Below are positions 7,575 through 15,452 of a stretch of 37,738 nucleotides of DNA, in pieces. A program made the translations under genes and the position numbers. Under the pieces are notes generated by a model, which saw only the letters and a list, made by a program, of their open reading frames with translations, made no database searches and was not told the DNA's origin. The stretch lies in assembly GCF_002160865.1 (NCBI RefSeq), contig NZ_NFLJ01000031.1:1-37738 (forward strand), in the 5' to 3' direction. Numbering within the stretch: position 1 is the stretch's first letter; every line of letters begins with the position of its first letter. The stretch comes from Massiliimicrobium timonense (GTDB taxonomy: Bacteria > Bacillota_I > Bacilli_A > Erysipelotrichales > Coprobacillaceae).

Positions 7575-9647
7575 TTAATCAAGATTTCCTTCTTTGATTG
7601 AATCAATATCTAAGTCACCAGCGAAAACTTGATCATCTTTACCTAATGCACCAGGAATGACAGTAAATGTATTTGAAATACCATCTTGTGCATCTTTGAA
7701 TGGTAATTTAGCAACTGAAGATAATGAAGAAATAGCACCATGAGAATCTCTACCATGCATTGGGTTAGCACCTGGAGCAAATGGTTGACCAGCTTTTCTT
7801 CCATCTGGAGTATTACCTGTTGCTTTACCATATACAACGTTAGAAGTAATTGTTAAGATTGAAGTTGTTGGATAAGAATCTCTATAAGTATGATGAGAAC
7901 GAACCATATCCATGAAAGTTTCAACTAACCAAGTTGCAATTTCATCAACTCTGTCATCATCATTACCATATTTAGGGAAATCTCCTTCTACTTCGTAATC
8001 AACGACAATACCATCTTCATCTCTAATACATTTTACTTTAGCATATTTGATAGCTGATAAAGAGTCAGCAACAACTGATAAACCAGCAATACCTGTTGCA
8101 AAATAACGTCTTACTTCTCTATCATGTAAAGCCATTTGAATTCTTTCATAAGCATATTTATCATGCATATAATGAATGATATTTAACGCATTAACATAGA
8201 CACCAGCTAACCAAGACATCATATCTACAAATTTAGATTTAACATCTTCGTAATCTAAGTAATCACCTTCAACTGGTCTATATTTTGGTCCAACTTGTTT
8301 CTTAGTTTTTTCATCAACACCACCATTGATAGCGTATAATAAACATTTAGCTAAGTTAGCACGTGCACCAAAGAATTGCATTTCTTTTCCAACTCTCATT
8401 GAAGATACACAACATGCAATAGCGTAATCATCACCATGAGTCACTCTCATTAAATCATCATTTTCATATTGAATTGATGAAGTTTCAATAGAAGTTTTTG
8501 CACAGAATGCTTTGAAGTTTTCTGGTAAACGAGTTGACCATAAAACTGTCATATTTGGTTCTGGTGCAGTTCCTAAGTTAGATAATGTATGTAAATATCT
8601 GAATGAAGTCTTAGTAACCATATGACGTCCGTCAACACCAACACCACCGATTGATTCAGTTACCCAAGTTGGATCTCCTGCGAAAATTGAGTTATATTCT
8701 GGAGTTCTTGCGAATTTAACAATTCTTAATTTCATAATGAAATGATCAATAAATTCTTGGATTTGTTCTTCAGTGAATAATCCTTTCTTTAAATCTCTTT
8801 CTACATAAATATCAATAAATGTAGAAGTACGTCCTAAAGACATTGCTGCACCATTTTGTTCTTTAACTGCACCTAAATATCCAAAGTATAACCATTGAAT
8901 AGCTTCTTGGCAGTTTGTTGCTGGTTTAGAAATATCAAAACCATATTTTGCAGCCATTTCTTTCAATTCACCTAAAGCTCTAATTTGTTCACTTAATTCT
9001 TCACGTAATTGAATAACTTTAGAAGTCATTCTCTTTTGAGTTGTCGCAAATTGATTTTTCTTATCTTCAATTAATTTATCTACACCATATAAAGCAACTC
9101 TACGATAGTCACCAATAATACGTCCACGACCATATCCATCTGGTAAACCAGTGATAATATGTGCTGAACGACAAGCTCTGATTTCTGGTGTATAAACATC
9201 AAATACACCTTGGTTATGTGTTTTTCTATATTCTCTGAAAATATAAGAAACTTCTGGATCTACTTTATATCCATTTGTTTCACAAGCTTGTTCTGCAATA
9301 CGGATACCACCAAATGGTTGTAAAGATCTTTTGAATGGTTTATCAGTTTGAACACCAACAATTTTTTCTTTAGATCTATCTAAGTATCCTGCATCATGTG
9401 AAGTTAAAGTAGAAACAATTTTTGTATCCATATCTAAAACTCCACCAGCTTCTCTTTCTTGTTTAGTTAAATCCATAACTTGTGCCCATAAATCTTTTGT
9501 GTTTTGAGTAGGACCAGCCAAGAAAGAATCATCACCATCATAAGGTGTGTAGTTTAATTGAATGAAATCTCTTAAATTCACTTCCTTGTTCCATTTACCT
9601 GCTTGGAAGCCATCCCAAGCATCATTCCATTTTTCTTTAAATGTCAT
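7575..9647 (-). CDS. pflB: Pyruvate formate-lyase catalytic subunit lacking the glycyl-radical domain (690 aa)
   Basis: Converts pyruvate and CoA to acetyl-CoA and formate in anaerobic fermentation. The paired active-site cysteines are Cys412-Cys413 ([20 protein letters not shown]). [16 protein letters not shown] and [20 protein letters not shown] are also characteristic. Canonical PFLs have about 740-770 residues with a radical glycine near the end. This one runs normally through [17 protein letters not shown] and [12 protein letters not shown], then stops at DSIKEGNLD, exactly where the glycyl-radical domain should begin. The TAA is followed by two small genes carrying related domains. CAGGGGG precedes the ATG at 9647. 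The reading frame is clean, so this is a split enzyme rather than a frameshift. Confidence 0.95.
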   Translation of the reverse strand: MTFKEKWNDAWDGFQAGKWNKEVNLRDFIQLNYTPYDGDDSFLAGPTQNTKDLWAQVMDLTKQEREAGGVLDMDTKIVSTLTSHDAGYLDRSKEKIVGVQTDKPFKRSLQPFGGIRIAEQACETNGYKVDPEVSYIFREYRKTHNQGVFDVYTPEIRACRSAHIITGLPDGYGRGRIIGDYRRVALYGVDKLIEDKKNQFATTQKRMTSKVIQLREELSEQIRALGELKEMAAKYGFDISKPATNCQEAIQWLYFGYLGAVKEQNGAAMSLGRTSTFIDIYVERDLKKGLFTEEQIQEFIDHFIMKLRIVKFARTPEYNSIFAGDPTWVTESIGGVGVDGRHMVTKTSFRYLHTLSNLGTAPEPNMTVLWSTRLPENFKAFCAKTSIETSSIQYENDDLMRVTHGDDYAIACCVSSMRVGKEMQFFGARANLAKCLLYAINGGVDEKTKKQVGPKYRPVEGDYLDYEDVKSKFVDMMSWLAGVYVNALNIIHYMHDKYAYERIQMALHDREVRRYFATGIAGLSVVADSLSAIKYAKVKCIRDEDGIVVDYEVEGDFPKYGNDDDRVDEIATWLVETFMDMVRSHHTYRDSYPTTSILTITSNVVYGKATGNTPDGRKAGQPFAPGANPMHGRDSHGAISSLSSVAKLPFKDAQDGISNTFTVIPGALGKDDQVFAGDLDIDSIKEGNLD

Positions 9648-9680
9648 TTTCTAAACCCCCTGTTTGTTTATTTCTCATTC

Positions 9681-9709
9681 ATTATAGCACTAATAGACTA
9701 CTGAAACAA
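9681..9709 (-). promoter_or_regulatory. Promoter of the split PFL operon
   Basis: Minus-strand TTGTTT (9704-9709), 17 nt, and a perfect TATAAT (9681-9686). The imperfect -35 leaves room for an activator. The -10 is about 35 nt upstream of the pflB start. Confidence 0.6.
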
Positions 9710-9843
9710 TAAAATAGCTTGTTTTTTTTCGCAATTTTCTGCCATAAAATGAATCGCCGGAACTTGACAGCTTCAATATAACAGATTCTTTTTTGAATTA
9801 CCAATTATATGCTTCAAAAAACACTTTTTTTACCAAATCTTAA

Positions 9844-9876
9844 CAAAAAAAGATATACAGACTATCCTATATATCT
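9844..9876 (-). terminator. Terminator overlapping the end of the EIIB-like gene
   Basis: AGATATA (9851-9857) pairs with TATATCT (9870-9876) around a 12-nt loop that contains the stop codon. Minus-strand RNA then has seven U. The stem is AT-only, so strength is uncertain. Confidence 0.5.
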
Positions 9877-10209
9877 CCTTAAATCAGCTGCAATATTTTC
9901 TGACTGTCGCCCAAAAATCATCGCCAGACTTGAAGCACCTTCTACAATACCACTTGCGCCCAAAGCTTTAATTTTATCAATATCAACAAGCTGTTGATTA
10001 GCCAAAACAACTGTGACCTTAGAGGCACTGCTACGTACTTCTTTAACATTTTCCTGACCACCCAATGCTTCAATCAATTCCTGAATAGGAAGGGTTGATT
10101 GAAATTCCTGATTCAAACGCTTATTCTTAATTAAATGAATAAACCCCAGATAAAGAAGTATCAAAGCAACGATAATCGCTATAACAACAAAAATATATTG
10201 AACATCCAT
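9862..10209 (-). CDS. Membrane-anchored PTS EIIB-like protein without the catalytic cysteine (115 aa)
   Basis: One N-terminal membrane helix (about residues 5-27) is followed by a glucose-type EIIB fold. IQELIEALGGQENVKEV matches the EIIB start, and VDIDKIKALGASGIVEG plus IFGRQSENIAADL match its second half. In active EIIB the first strand carries the phosphorylated Cys (pattern D-A-C-x-T-R-L-R-V). Here the aligned segment is RSSASKVTVV, with Ser61 in the Cys position, so phosphotransfer by the usual mechanism is not expected. It resembles small membrane-tethered EIIB-like proteins known in Mollicutes and relatives. A sensor or scaffold role is an inference. AAGGATGTG precedes the ATG. Confidence 0.8.
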   Translation of the reverse strand: MDVQYIFVVIAIIVALILLYLGFIHLIKNKRLNQEFQSTLPIQELIEALGGQENVKEVRSSASKVTVVLANQQLVDIDKIKALGASGIVEGASSLAMIFGRQSENIAADLRRYIG

Positions 10210-10229
10210 ATTTTCACATCCTTTTTTAA

Positions 10230-10257
10230 TTGAAGTATTTCTTTTTTATAGTATACT
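10230..10257 (+). promoter_or_regulatory. Promoter of rodA, overlapping a 14-nt palindrome
   Basis: TTGAAG (10230-10235), 16 nt, TATACT (10252-10257). The -10 lies in the perfect palindrome TATAGTATACTATA, which is also a potential -10 for the divergent minus-strand gene at 9862-10209. Confidence 0.55.
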
Positions 10258-10289
10258 ATAAGAAGATAAAAAAAGAAAGGAGCAAAGTC

Positions 10290-11498
10290 ATGGAGCGAAT
10301 CAAAAAACTCTGTTATGAACAGCCCTTGATTTGTATCATTTGCGTACTTGCTGTGATTAGCTGTTTTGCAATTCTCAGTGCAACTCCAATGATTTCTAAT
10401 AAAGTAGGAAATCCTGAAACCCTATGGATCAAACAAGGCGTATTCTATGTCATATCAGCCATTATGGTTTTTATTATATATAAAATAGGAAAAGAGCAGA
10501 TTTATGATAAAATATGGATTATCTATTGGATATTGATGGTTCTTCTCATTATTTTAGCCATTGAACATTTCATTTGGACAAGATTATGGCCTGGTCATCA
10601 TATCATTCCTCTGGTCAATACATCTGGAGGTGCAACCTCATGGTTCAATTTTCCACTTTTAAGCATACAACCATCTGAATTTATGAAAATTGCGATTGTT
10701 GTCGCTTTAGCGAGAGTCACTAAAGAACATAATGATTATTATTTAATTCATACAACCGAATCTGAACTTCAATATATCTGGAAATGTATGAAAGTTGTTG
10801 TTCCTCCAGCTCTATTAGTATTATTACAAAATGACACTGGGGTAGTGTTGATTATTCTAGTCGGTGCTGCTTTTGTTATATTTTCTAGTGGTTTAAGAAA
10901 TCAGTGGTTTATCTTTGGATTAAGTTTAGTTGCTGTGATTCTTATTGTTGGAGCTTATCTCTTTATCTATCAGCCAGAAATCTTTGAAAAACTCTTAAGT
11001 TCTCATCAAGTCGACCGTTTTTATGGCTGGCTGGATCCAGAAGGAACCTATAATAAAGAAGGCTTTCAGCTTTTTAACTCTTTATTATCTTATGGAAGTG
11101 CTGGATGGTTTGGTCATGGTTTCCAATCTGTGATTAAAGTCTTTCCAGAAGCTCAGACCGATTTTATCTTTGCTGTTATTTTAACAAACTATGGTTTTAT
11201 TGGAGGTTTTATAACTATCGCAGCTATTGTTGCTTTAGATATTATTATTTTAAAAATTGGTTTAGATTCTACCAATGCCCAAGATAAGTTTATGACCATT
11301 GGTATTATTGGCATGTTGTTATTTCAACAGATATGGAATATGGGAATGATTTTAGGTTTATTACCAATCACAGGTATTACTTTACCTTTTATTTCTTATG
11401 GTGGTTCATCTTTACTTTCCTATATGATTGCTATCGCATTATTTATTGATATTAATACACAAAATAATATTATGAAAAACAGATCTGTCATTCAATAG
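10290..11498 (+). CDS. rodA: RodA/FtsW-family (SEDS) peptidoglycan polymerase (402 aa)
   Basis: Polytopic membrane glycosyltransferase of the SEDS family that polymerises lipid II for cell-wall elongation. Family signs include QPSEFMKIA near the middle, a large extracellular loop with DRFYGWLDPEG, then GHGFQSVIKVFPEAQTDFIF and the C-terminal LPITGITLPFISYGGSSLL. Several hydrophobic helices are evident (about ten). I chose the ATG at 10290, with AAAGGAGC upstream; the longer frame from 10230 starts inside the promoter. RodA is favoured over FtsW because there is no division cluster nearby, but this is not decisive. Its end overlaps that of the convergent rluD-like gene. Confidence 0.87.
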   Translation: MERIKKLCYEQPLICIICVLAVISCFAILSATPMISNKVGNPETLWIKQGVFYVISAIMVFIIYKIGKEQIYDKIWIIYWILMVLLIILAIEHFIWTRLWPGHHIIPLVNTSGGATSWFNFPLLSIQPSEFMKIAIVVALARVTKEHNDYYLIHTTESELQYIWKCMKVVVPPALLVLLQNDTGVVLIILVGAAFVIFSSGLRNQWFIFGLSLVAVILIVGAYLFIYQPEIFEKLLSSHQVDRFYGWLDPEGTYNKEGFQLFNSLLSYGSAGWFGHGFQSVIKVFPEAQTDFIFAVILTNYGFIGGFITIAAIVALDIIILKIGLDSTNAQDKFMTIGIIGMLLFQQIWNMGMILGLLPITGITLPFISYGGSSLLSYMIAIALFIDINTQNNIMKNRSVIQ

Positions 11499-11508
11499 AT
11501 CTGTTTTT
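11475..11508. terminator. Bidirectional terminator inside overlapping gene ends
   Basis: A perfect 12-bp stem (AAAAACAGATCT, 11475-11486 / AGATCTGTTTTT, 11497-11508) with a 10-nt loop and U runs on both strands. The rodA stop and the convergent pseudouridine synthase stop both fall in this hairpin. Confidence 0.85.
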
Positions 11509-12309
11509 TGTAATCGTTATGATTTGTTTTGTAATAGGGTGAATAAATCCCAGTCTATAGCTATCTAAATCAAAATGGCCTAAACCATCTCCATAAAGTG
11601 AATCCCCAACCAGAGGATGACCAATGGACGCCATATGTACCCGAATTTGATGTGTTCGTCCAGTTTCCAGCTTAAACCTTACAAAAGTACAGTCATGACG
11701 AACATTTTGAACCCAATAATGCGTACAGGCTGCCTGTCCTCGTGAATCAATCACACGTTTCATCATATATGGTTCCTTGTAAATCGGCAAACGAATCGTC
11801 CCATTATTTTCAATAATACCTTGAACATGAGCTTGATAATATCGATCAATATGTCCTAAATCCTTCATCATACGATCATGAATATAACGATATTTAGCTA
11901 CAATCATTAAACCACTTGTATCCTTATCTAAACGATTCACTAAATGTATGGTTGAAGATAAATGAATCTGCTGATAATAATAAGTTAAAGCATTGGCTAA
12001 AGTATTAAGAGGATGCCTTCTTGTAGGAATGGAAGGTAACCCGGCTGGTTTATCCACAACCAGTAAGTAATCATCTTCATAGATAATTTTTAATGGAATA
12101 TCAACGGGTGTCAACTGATTATTTTCTGGTGGATAAAAGATGGTTAAAACATCATCTGGCTGCAGTAGATAACGCACTGTCTGGTGCTTTCCATTAACCA
12201 GAATTTCCCCTTTCATCTTAATATCTTTGATGGCCTTTTGACTGATTCCTTGAGATAAAAGAAAATCACCAACACTGATAACATTTAAAATATACCATTG
12301 ACGTTTCAT
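11488..12309 (-). CDS. RluA/RluD-family pseudouridine synthase (273 aa)
   Basis: Isomerises specific uridines in RNA to pseudouridine, in the cytosol. An N-terminal S4-like RNA-binding segment (about 12-60, IKDIKMKGEILVNG) precedes the synthase domain. The catalytic motif is LVNRLDKDTSGLMIVAK with Asp128; the usual His of HRLD is Asn125. Further family signs are ETGRTHQIRVHMASIGHPLVGD and LYG. It overlaps the NAD kinase stop by four nucleotides (ATGA), so it is translationally coupled. The pair nadK-rluD-like corresponds to yjbN-yjbO in Bacillus. The exact RNA target cannot be assigned. Confidence 0.9.
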   Translation of the reverse strand: MKRQWYILNVISVGDFLLSQGISQKAIKDIKMKGEILVNGKHQTVRYLLQPDDVLTIFYPPENNQLTPVDIPLKIIYEDDYLLVVDKPAGLPSIPTRRHPLNTLANALTYYYQQIHLSSTIHLVNRLDKDTSGLMIVAKYRYIHDRMMKDLGHIDRYYQAHVQGIIENNGTIRLPIYKEPYMMKRVIDSRGQAACTHYWVQNVRHDCTFVRFKLETGRTHQIRVHMASIGHPLVGDSLYGDGLGHFDLDSYRLGFIHPITKQIITITKNRSIE

Positions 12310-13082
12310 GAACGTAAATAAGCTCTCTTTAAACGTTTTGTAAAAGGGACTTGTTTATATTGTAGAAAACGGGCGGTCTTGGATGCCATCTTAATACTGA
12401 TACAATCATGTTCCTGTAAATCAACCACAAGATGATCAATACCTAAAATAGCCCCTTGATAGCTTTGAGATTGAAAACGAATAGTATGAGATTTATCTAA
12501 AATTAAAGATGAGCCCAACGAACGATAAGCATTATGATGAATTCCTGCAATCTCGCTTAACTGCATCAGTTCTGCTCCCGAATTAATAACTGCTCCACCT
12601 AATGATTTATTATATGCTGTTGAACCTGAAGCTGTAGAAACACAAAGTCCATTCCCCCTAAATGTTTCAAAGCAATCATCATTAATATAGACATCAATCA
12701 CCTGTGAACGGCGATTATTTTCAACACGTACTTCATTTAAAGCTAGAAATTTTCCTTGCAAAGAAGTCACTTCCAGTAAATGTCGTTCATAAATATGATA
12801 TTCACCTTTTTTGATATCCGCTATTAATTGCTGATATTCATCACGCTGATAATCTGTTAAAAAACCCAATGTTCCAGTATGGATGCCAATAAAAGCAACA
12901 TGCTCTAGCATATGAATATATTTATGAACACTATATAACATCGTTCCATCTCCACCAATACTAATCACCATATCTGGACTGATTTCTTCATATGTTAAAA
13001 AAGTATTGAGTTCTGATTTGATTTTTTCACTCAAGATGATGGATTCCTGATCTTGTTTACAGACAATTGCATATGTTTTCAT
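12306..13082 (-). CDS. nadK: NAD kinase
   Basis: Phosphorylates NAD to NADP. The nucleotide-binding motif GGDGTMLY is at residues 43-50; IGIHTGTLGFLTDY follows, then LNEVRVENNRRSQVIDV and the glycine-rich TASGSTAYNKSLGG that binds the pyrophosphate. At 258 residues it is the short, single-domain bacterial form. AGGTGGTG precedes the ATG at 13082. It heads a two-gene operon with the pseudouridine synthase and is divergent from the CYTH gene. The neighbourhood nadK, rluD-like, CYTH is conserved in Bacillus (yjbN, yjbO, yjbK), although here the CYTH gene is inverted. Confidence 0.95.
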   Translation of the reverse strand: MKTYAIVCKQDQESIILSEKIKSELNTFLTYEEISPDMVISIGGDGTMLYSVHKYIHMLEHVAFIGIHTGTLGFLTDYQRDEYQQLIADIKKGEYHIYERHLLEVTSLQGKFLALNEVRVENNRRSQVIDVYINDDCFETFRGNGLCVSTASGSTAYNKSLGGAVINSGAELMQLSEIAGIHHNAYRSLGSSLILDKSHTIRFQSQSYQGAILGIDHLVVDLQEHDCISIKMASKTARFLQYKQVPFTKRLKRAYLRS

Positions 13083-13104
13083 AACTTCACCACCTATGCA
13101 TTAT

Positions 13105-13132
13105 ATTATATAAAAATTGCAATGGAATGCAA
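13105..13132 (-). promoter_or_regulatory. Promoter of nadK with overlapping dyad
   Basis: Minus-strand TTGCAT (13127-13132), 16 nt, TATAAT (13105-13110). A short dyad, TTGCA (13117-13121) and TGCAA (13128-13132), overlaps the -35 and could be an operator; at 5 bp per arm chance is also likely. Confidence 0.5.
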
Positions 13133-13163
13133 TACAAGATAAAATAAGGTGAGGTGATTTTTT

Positions 13164-13742
13164 ATGCAACAATTAGAAATAGAATACAAAATCTTATTAA
13201 CACATCAAATTTTTAATCAAATTTTAGAAGATTATCATGATGCCATCACAAAAGATTATATCCAGACAAATGATTATTTTACCCATCCCTTATTATCACA
13301 AAAAAAATATATGTTACGCATTCGTACAAAAAACAATCAATATGAACTCACACTCAAAAGACCTTATCAAAATCATCAATTAGAAACAAATATTCCTCTT
13401 ACCAAGAAAGAAAAAGATTTATTTTTTCAATTTCAATTAAAAAATGAAATAACGGATATCCTCGAACAAGAAGGAATTCCCCTTCATGAATTGGCTCATC
13501 TTTTCTCTCTTACAACCCATCGTTATGATATTCTTTTACCAGAAGGGACACTATCATTAGATGAAAACACTTATCTGCATCAACATGATTATGAATTAGA
13601 ATTTGAAGTTCATCATGAAAAAAAAGGTTATCAACAATTTCTTAAAATCATTGAACCTTATCATTTACAATATACTCACAATTGTCCAAGTAAAGTCACA
13701 CGTGCCTTTGAAGCGTATCTTAAAAGCAGTCATCAAAAATGA
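13164..13742 (+). CDS. CYTH-domain protein (triphosphate tunnel metalloenzyme fold, 192 aa)
   Basis: Carries the diagnostic E-x-E-x-K motif at the start (LEIEYKILL; Glu5, Glu7, Lys9). RIRTKNNQYELTLKRP follows, as expected of the tunnel's basic strands, then the acidic strand YELEFEVHHE and a final helix. Members hydrolyse inorganic triphosphate or other organic triphosphates, and the Bacillus YjbK homologue lies in the same neighbourhood as nadK. The real substrate is unknown here. AAGGTGAGGTG precedes the ATG. It is divergent from nadK and convergent with cutC, whose stop it overlaps by 10 nt. Confidence 0.87.
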   Translation: MQQLEIEYKILLTHQIFNQILEDYHDAITKDYIQTNDYFTHPLLSQKKYMLRIRTKNNQYELTLKRPYQNHQLETNIPLTKKEKDLFFQFQLKNEITDILEQEGIPLHELAHLFSLTTHRYDILLPEGTLSLDENTYLHQHDYELEFEVHHEKKGYQQFLKIIEPYHLQYTHNCPSKVTRAFEAYLKSSHQK

Positions 13743-13750
13743 CTGCTTTT
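13722..13750. terminator. Bidirectional terminator shared by the CYTH and cutC genes
   Basis: A perfect 12-bp stem, AAAAGCAGTCAT (13722-13733) / ATGACTGCTTTT (13739-13750), with a 5-nt loop. U runs follow on both strands. Both stop codons lie within the hairpin. Confidence 0.85.
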
Positions 13751-14488
13751 TATAACATCAAGAAGTGTTTTCACCAATTCTTCACTGACGATTTCATAAT
13801 CATTTTCATGAGGAAATGGAGCATAAGCAAAAGAAACATCATGCATAGATGTTGTAACATCTTCAATCCAATCTTTACAAGAACTATGCACCTGATGAAC
13901 TTTTGTTTTATCTAAGATTTCTAGCACATTCTCCTTATTCACACCACTACCCACTAATATTTCTATTTGATTTCCATATTGTTGTTGAAGTTTGGATAAA
14001 AGTTCCACTGCCTCAATGGCTTTAGGTTTTAATCCACTCGTTAAAACACGATCCACTTGCAAATCAATCAGTTTTTCAATCGCTTGAAAAGGATCATTGA
14101 CACAGTCAAAAGCACGATGGAATACAGCTTCCTTATGATAACGATGAATCAACTGCACAAATTCTAAAGTACGTTTTTCATCTATCATTCCCTGTTTATC
14201 TAAAAAGCCAAAAGCTAAACCATCGACACCATGATCCAGCATGATCTTCGCATCTTCTTTCATGATTTCGTATTCTTCATCACTATAACAAAATCCTGCT
14301 CCTCTTGGTCGAACCATCGCAATAACTTTTAAAGATGTATCCTGTTTGACCTTGATTAATGTTGCCAGTGATGGTGTCAGACCACCTAAAGATAAAGCGC
14401 TATTTAATTCAATACGTGTTGCTCCTGCATGAGCAGCTGATAAAGCATCACTGTAGCTGCCACAACAAATTTCCACAATCGGTTTCAT
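13733..14488 (-). CDS. cutC: CutC family protein (251 aa)
   Basis: A TIM-barrel protein of the CutC family, recognised by EICCGSYSDALSAAHAGATR, IELNSALSLGGLTPS, MVRPRGAGFCYSDEE, FHRAFDC, and LTSGLKPKA. The family was named for copper homeostasis in E. coli, but that role is doubtful and no enzymatic activity is settled. The ATG overlaps the stop of the upstream glycosylasparaginase-type gene by one base (TAATG), so the two proteins are made together. From memory, cutC also sits beside glycosylasparaginase genes in Bacteroidetes, suggesting a metabolic role in glycoprotein or amino-sugar breakdown rather than copper handling. That link is an inference. Confidence 0.9.
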   Translation of the reverse strand: MKPIVEICCGSYSDALSAAHAGATRIELNSALSLGGLTPSLATLIKVKQDTSLKVIAMVRPRGAGFCYSDEEYEIMKEDAKIMLDHGVDGLAFGFLDKQGMIDEKRTLEFVQLIHRYHKEAVFHRAFDCVNDPFQAIEKLIDLQVDRVLTSGLKPKAIEAVELLSKLQQQYGNQIEILVGSGVNKENVLEILDKTKVHQVHSSCKDWIEDVTTSMHDVSFAYAPFPHENDYEIVSEELVKTLLDVIKSSHF

Positions 14489-15450
14489 TATTCATCCTCA
14501 CTTTCTGTCAACGGTGCCATACGTGTATGCATATACTCATCCATCCATTGTTGACTGGCAGGAGCATAAACACATTGATTTCCTTGACGTTCAACTAAAT
14601 ACACAATAGGTGACTGTTGAGGCAGACAGACAACAAATGAAAAACCATCAATGTTAGTAGCAACTCCAAATTCTCCTCGATGATTCATCGCTACAACAGA
14701 TAAATCTCCTGCCTCACCACGTCGTTGTTTTAATTTTTCTTCTAAATCAAAAACAGCTTTTTCACATGCCTGTTGAGGATGCATTCCTTTTGCCATGAGT
14801 TGAACAATTTCATAAGAAATACAACCTTTCATCAAATCTTCTCCTAAACCTGTTGCACTGGCACCACCAATATCAGAATCAACATAAAAACCAGAACCAA
14901 TGATAGGAGAATCACCAATTCTACCCTTTTTCTTCATAAATAATCCACTTGTCGATGTCGCTGCAGTCATTTTTCCTGTTTCATCCAAACAAACCATACC
15001 TACAGTATCATGTCCAGTATAAGGTTTAAGTTGCTGTGATGACTCTTTGATACGACGACGATAATGAATCCTCGCACGGTCTGTCAACATATTTTTACGT
15101 TCAAAACCTTCTTTATGAGCAAATTTTTCTGCCCCTTCTCCCACCAGAATACAGTTGACTTTTTCATGAGATAAACGTCTGGCAATGGAAATAGGATTAG
15201 CAAAATCTTTGATAGCTCCAATAGCTCCGACACTTAAAGTGTTCCCATCCATATAAGCCGCATCTAATTCTACTTCCATTTCCTCATTAGGCAATCCCCC
15301 ATAACCGACAGATTTATAATAAGGAAAGTCTTCTACTGCCTGTATAGCCTTTTCAATAGCATCTCCAGCATCTCCATGATGACTCAAAATATCTTGTGCT
15401 ATTTCTAATCCTTCTTTAGCCATGCGCCATGTCGCAATCATACCCCACAT
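14488..15450 (-). CDS. N4-(beta-N-acetylglucosaminyl)-L-asparaginase-type Ntn hydrolase (320 aa)
   Basis: An asparaginase-2 (glycosylasparaginase) family enzyme, which cleaves the GlcNAc-Asn bond of N-glycopeptides after self-processing. The nucleophile Thr149 lies in the signature GHDTVGMVCLD, where the precursor would be cut before Thr. VGYGGLPNEEMEVELDAAYM near the start and IGDSPIIGSGFYVDSDIGGA, with ATGLGED, bind the substrate Asp. No signal peptide is visible, so it acts on imported glycoasparagine. AAGGAAGG lies just before the ATG, 2 nt after the EAL-protein stop, making a three-gene unit of EAL, asparaginase and cutC. The start could also be the internal MAKEGLE. Confidence 0.88.
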   Translation of the reverse strand: MWGMIATWRMAKEGLEIAQDILSHHGDAGDAIEKAIQAVEDFPYYKSVGYGGLPNEEMEVELDAAYMDGNTLSVGAIGAIKDFANPISIARRLSHEKVNCILVGEGAEKFAHKEGFERKNMLTDRARIHYRRRIKESSQQLKPYTGHDTVGMVCLDETGKMTAATSTSGLFMKKKGRIGDSPIIGSGFYVDSDIGGASATGLGEDLMKGCISYEIVQLMAKGMHPQQACEKAVFDLEEKLKQRRGEAGDLSVVAMNHRGEFGVATNIDGFSFVVCLPQQSPIVYLVERQGNQCVYAPASQQWMDEYMHTRMAPLTESEDE

Positions 15451-15452
15451 CT

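Noticed and set aside
7094-9647. PFL as a frameshifted or sequencing-damaged single gene
   Set aside because: Each of the three parts has its own stop, spacer and ribosome-binding site. The split falls at the domain border, and the middle protein has a unique tail that a single frameshift could not create.
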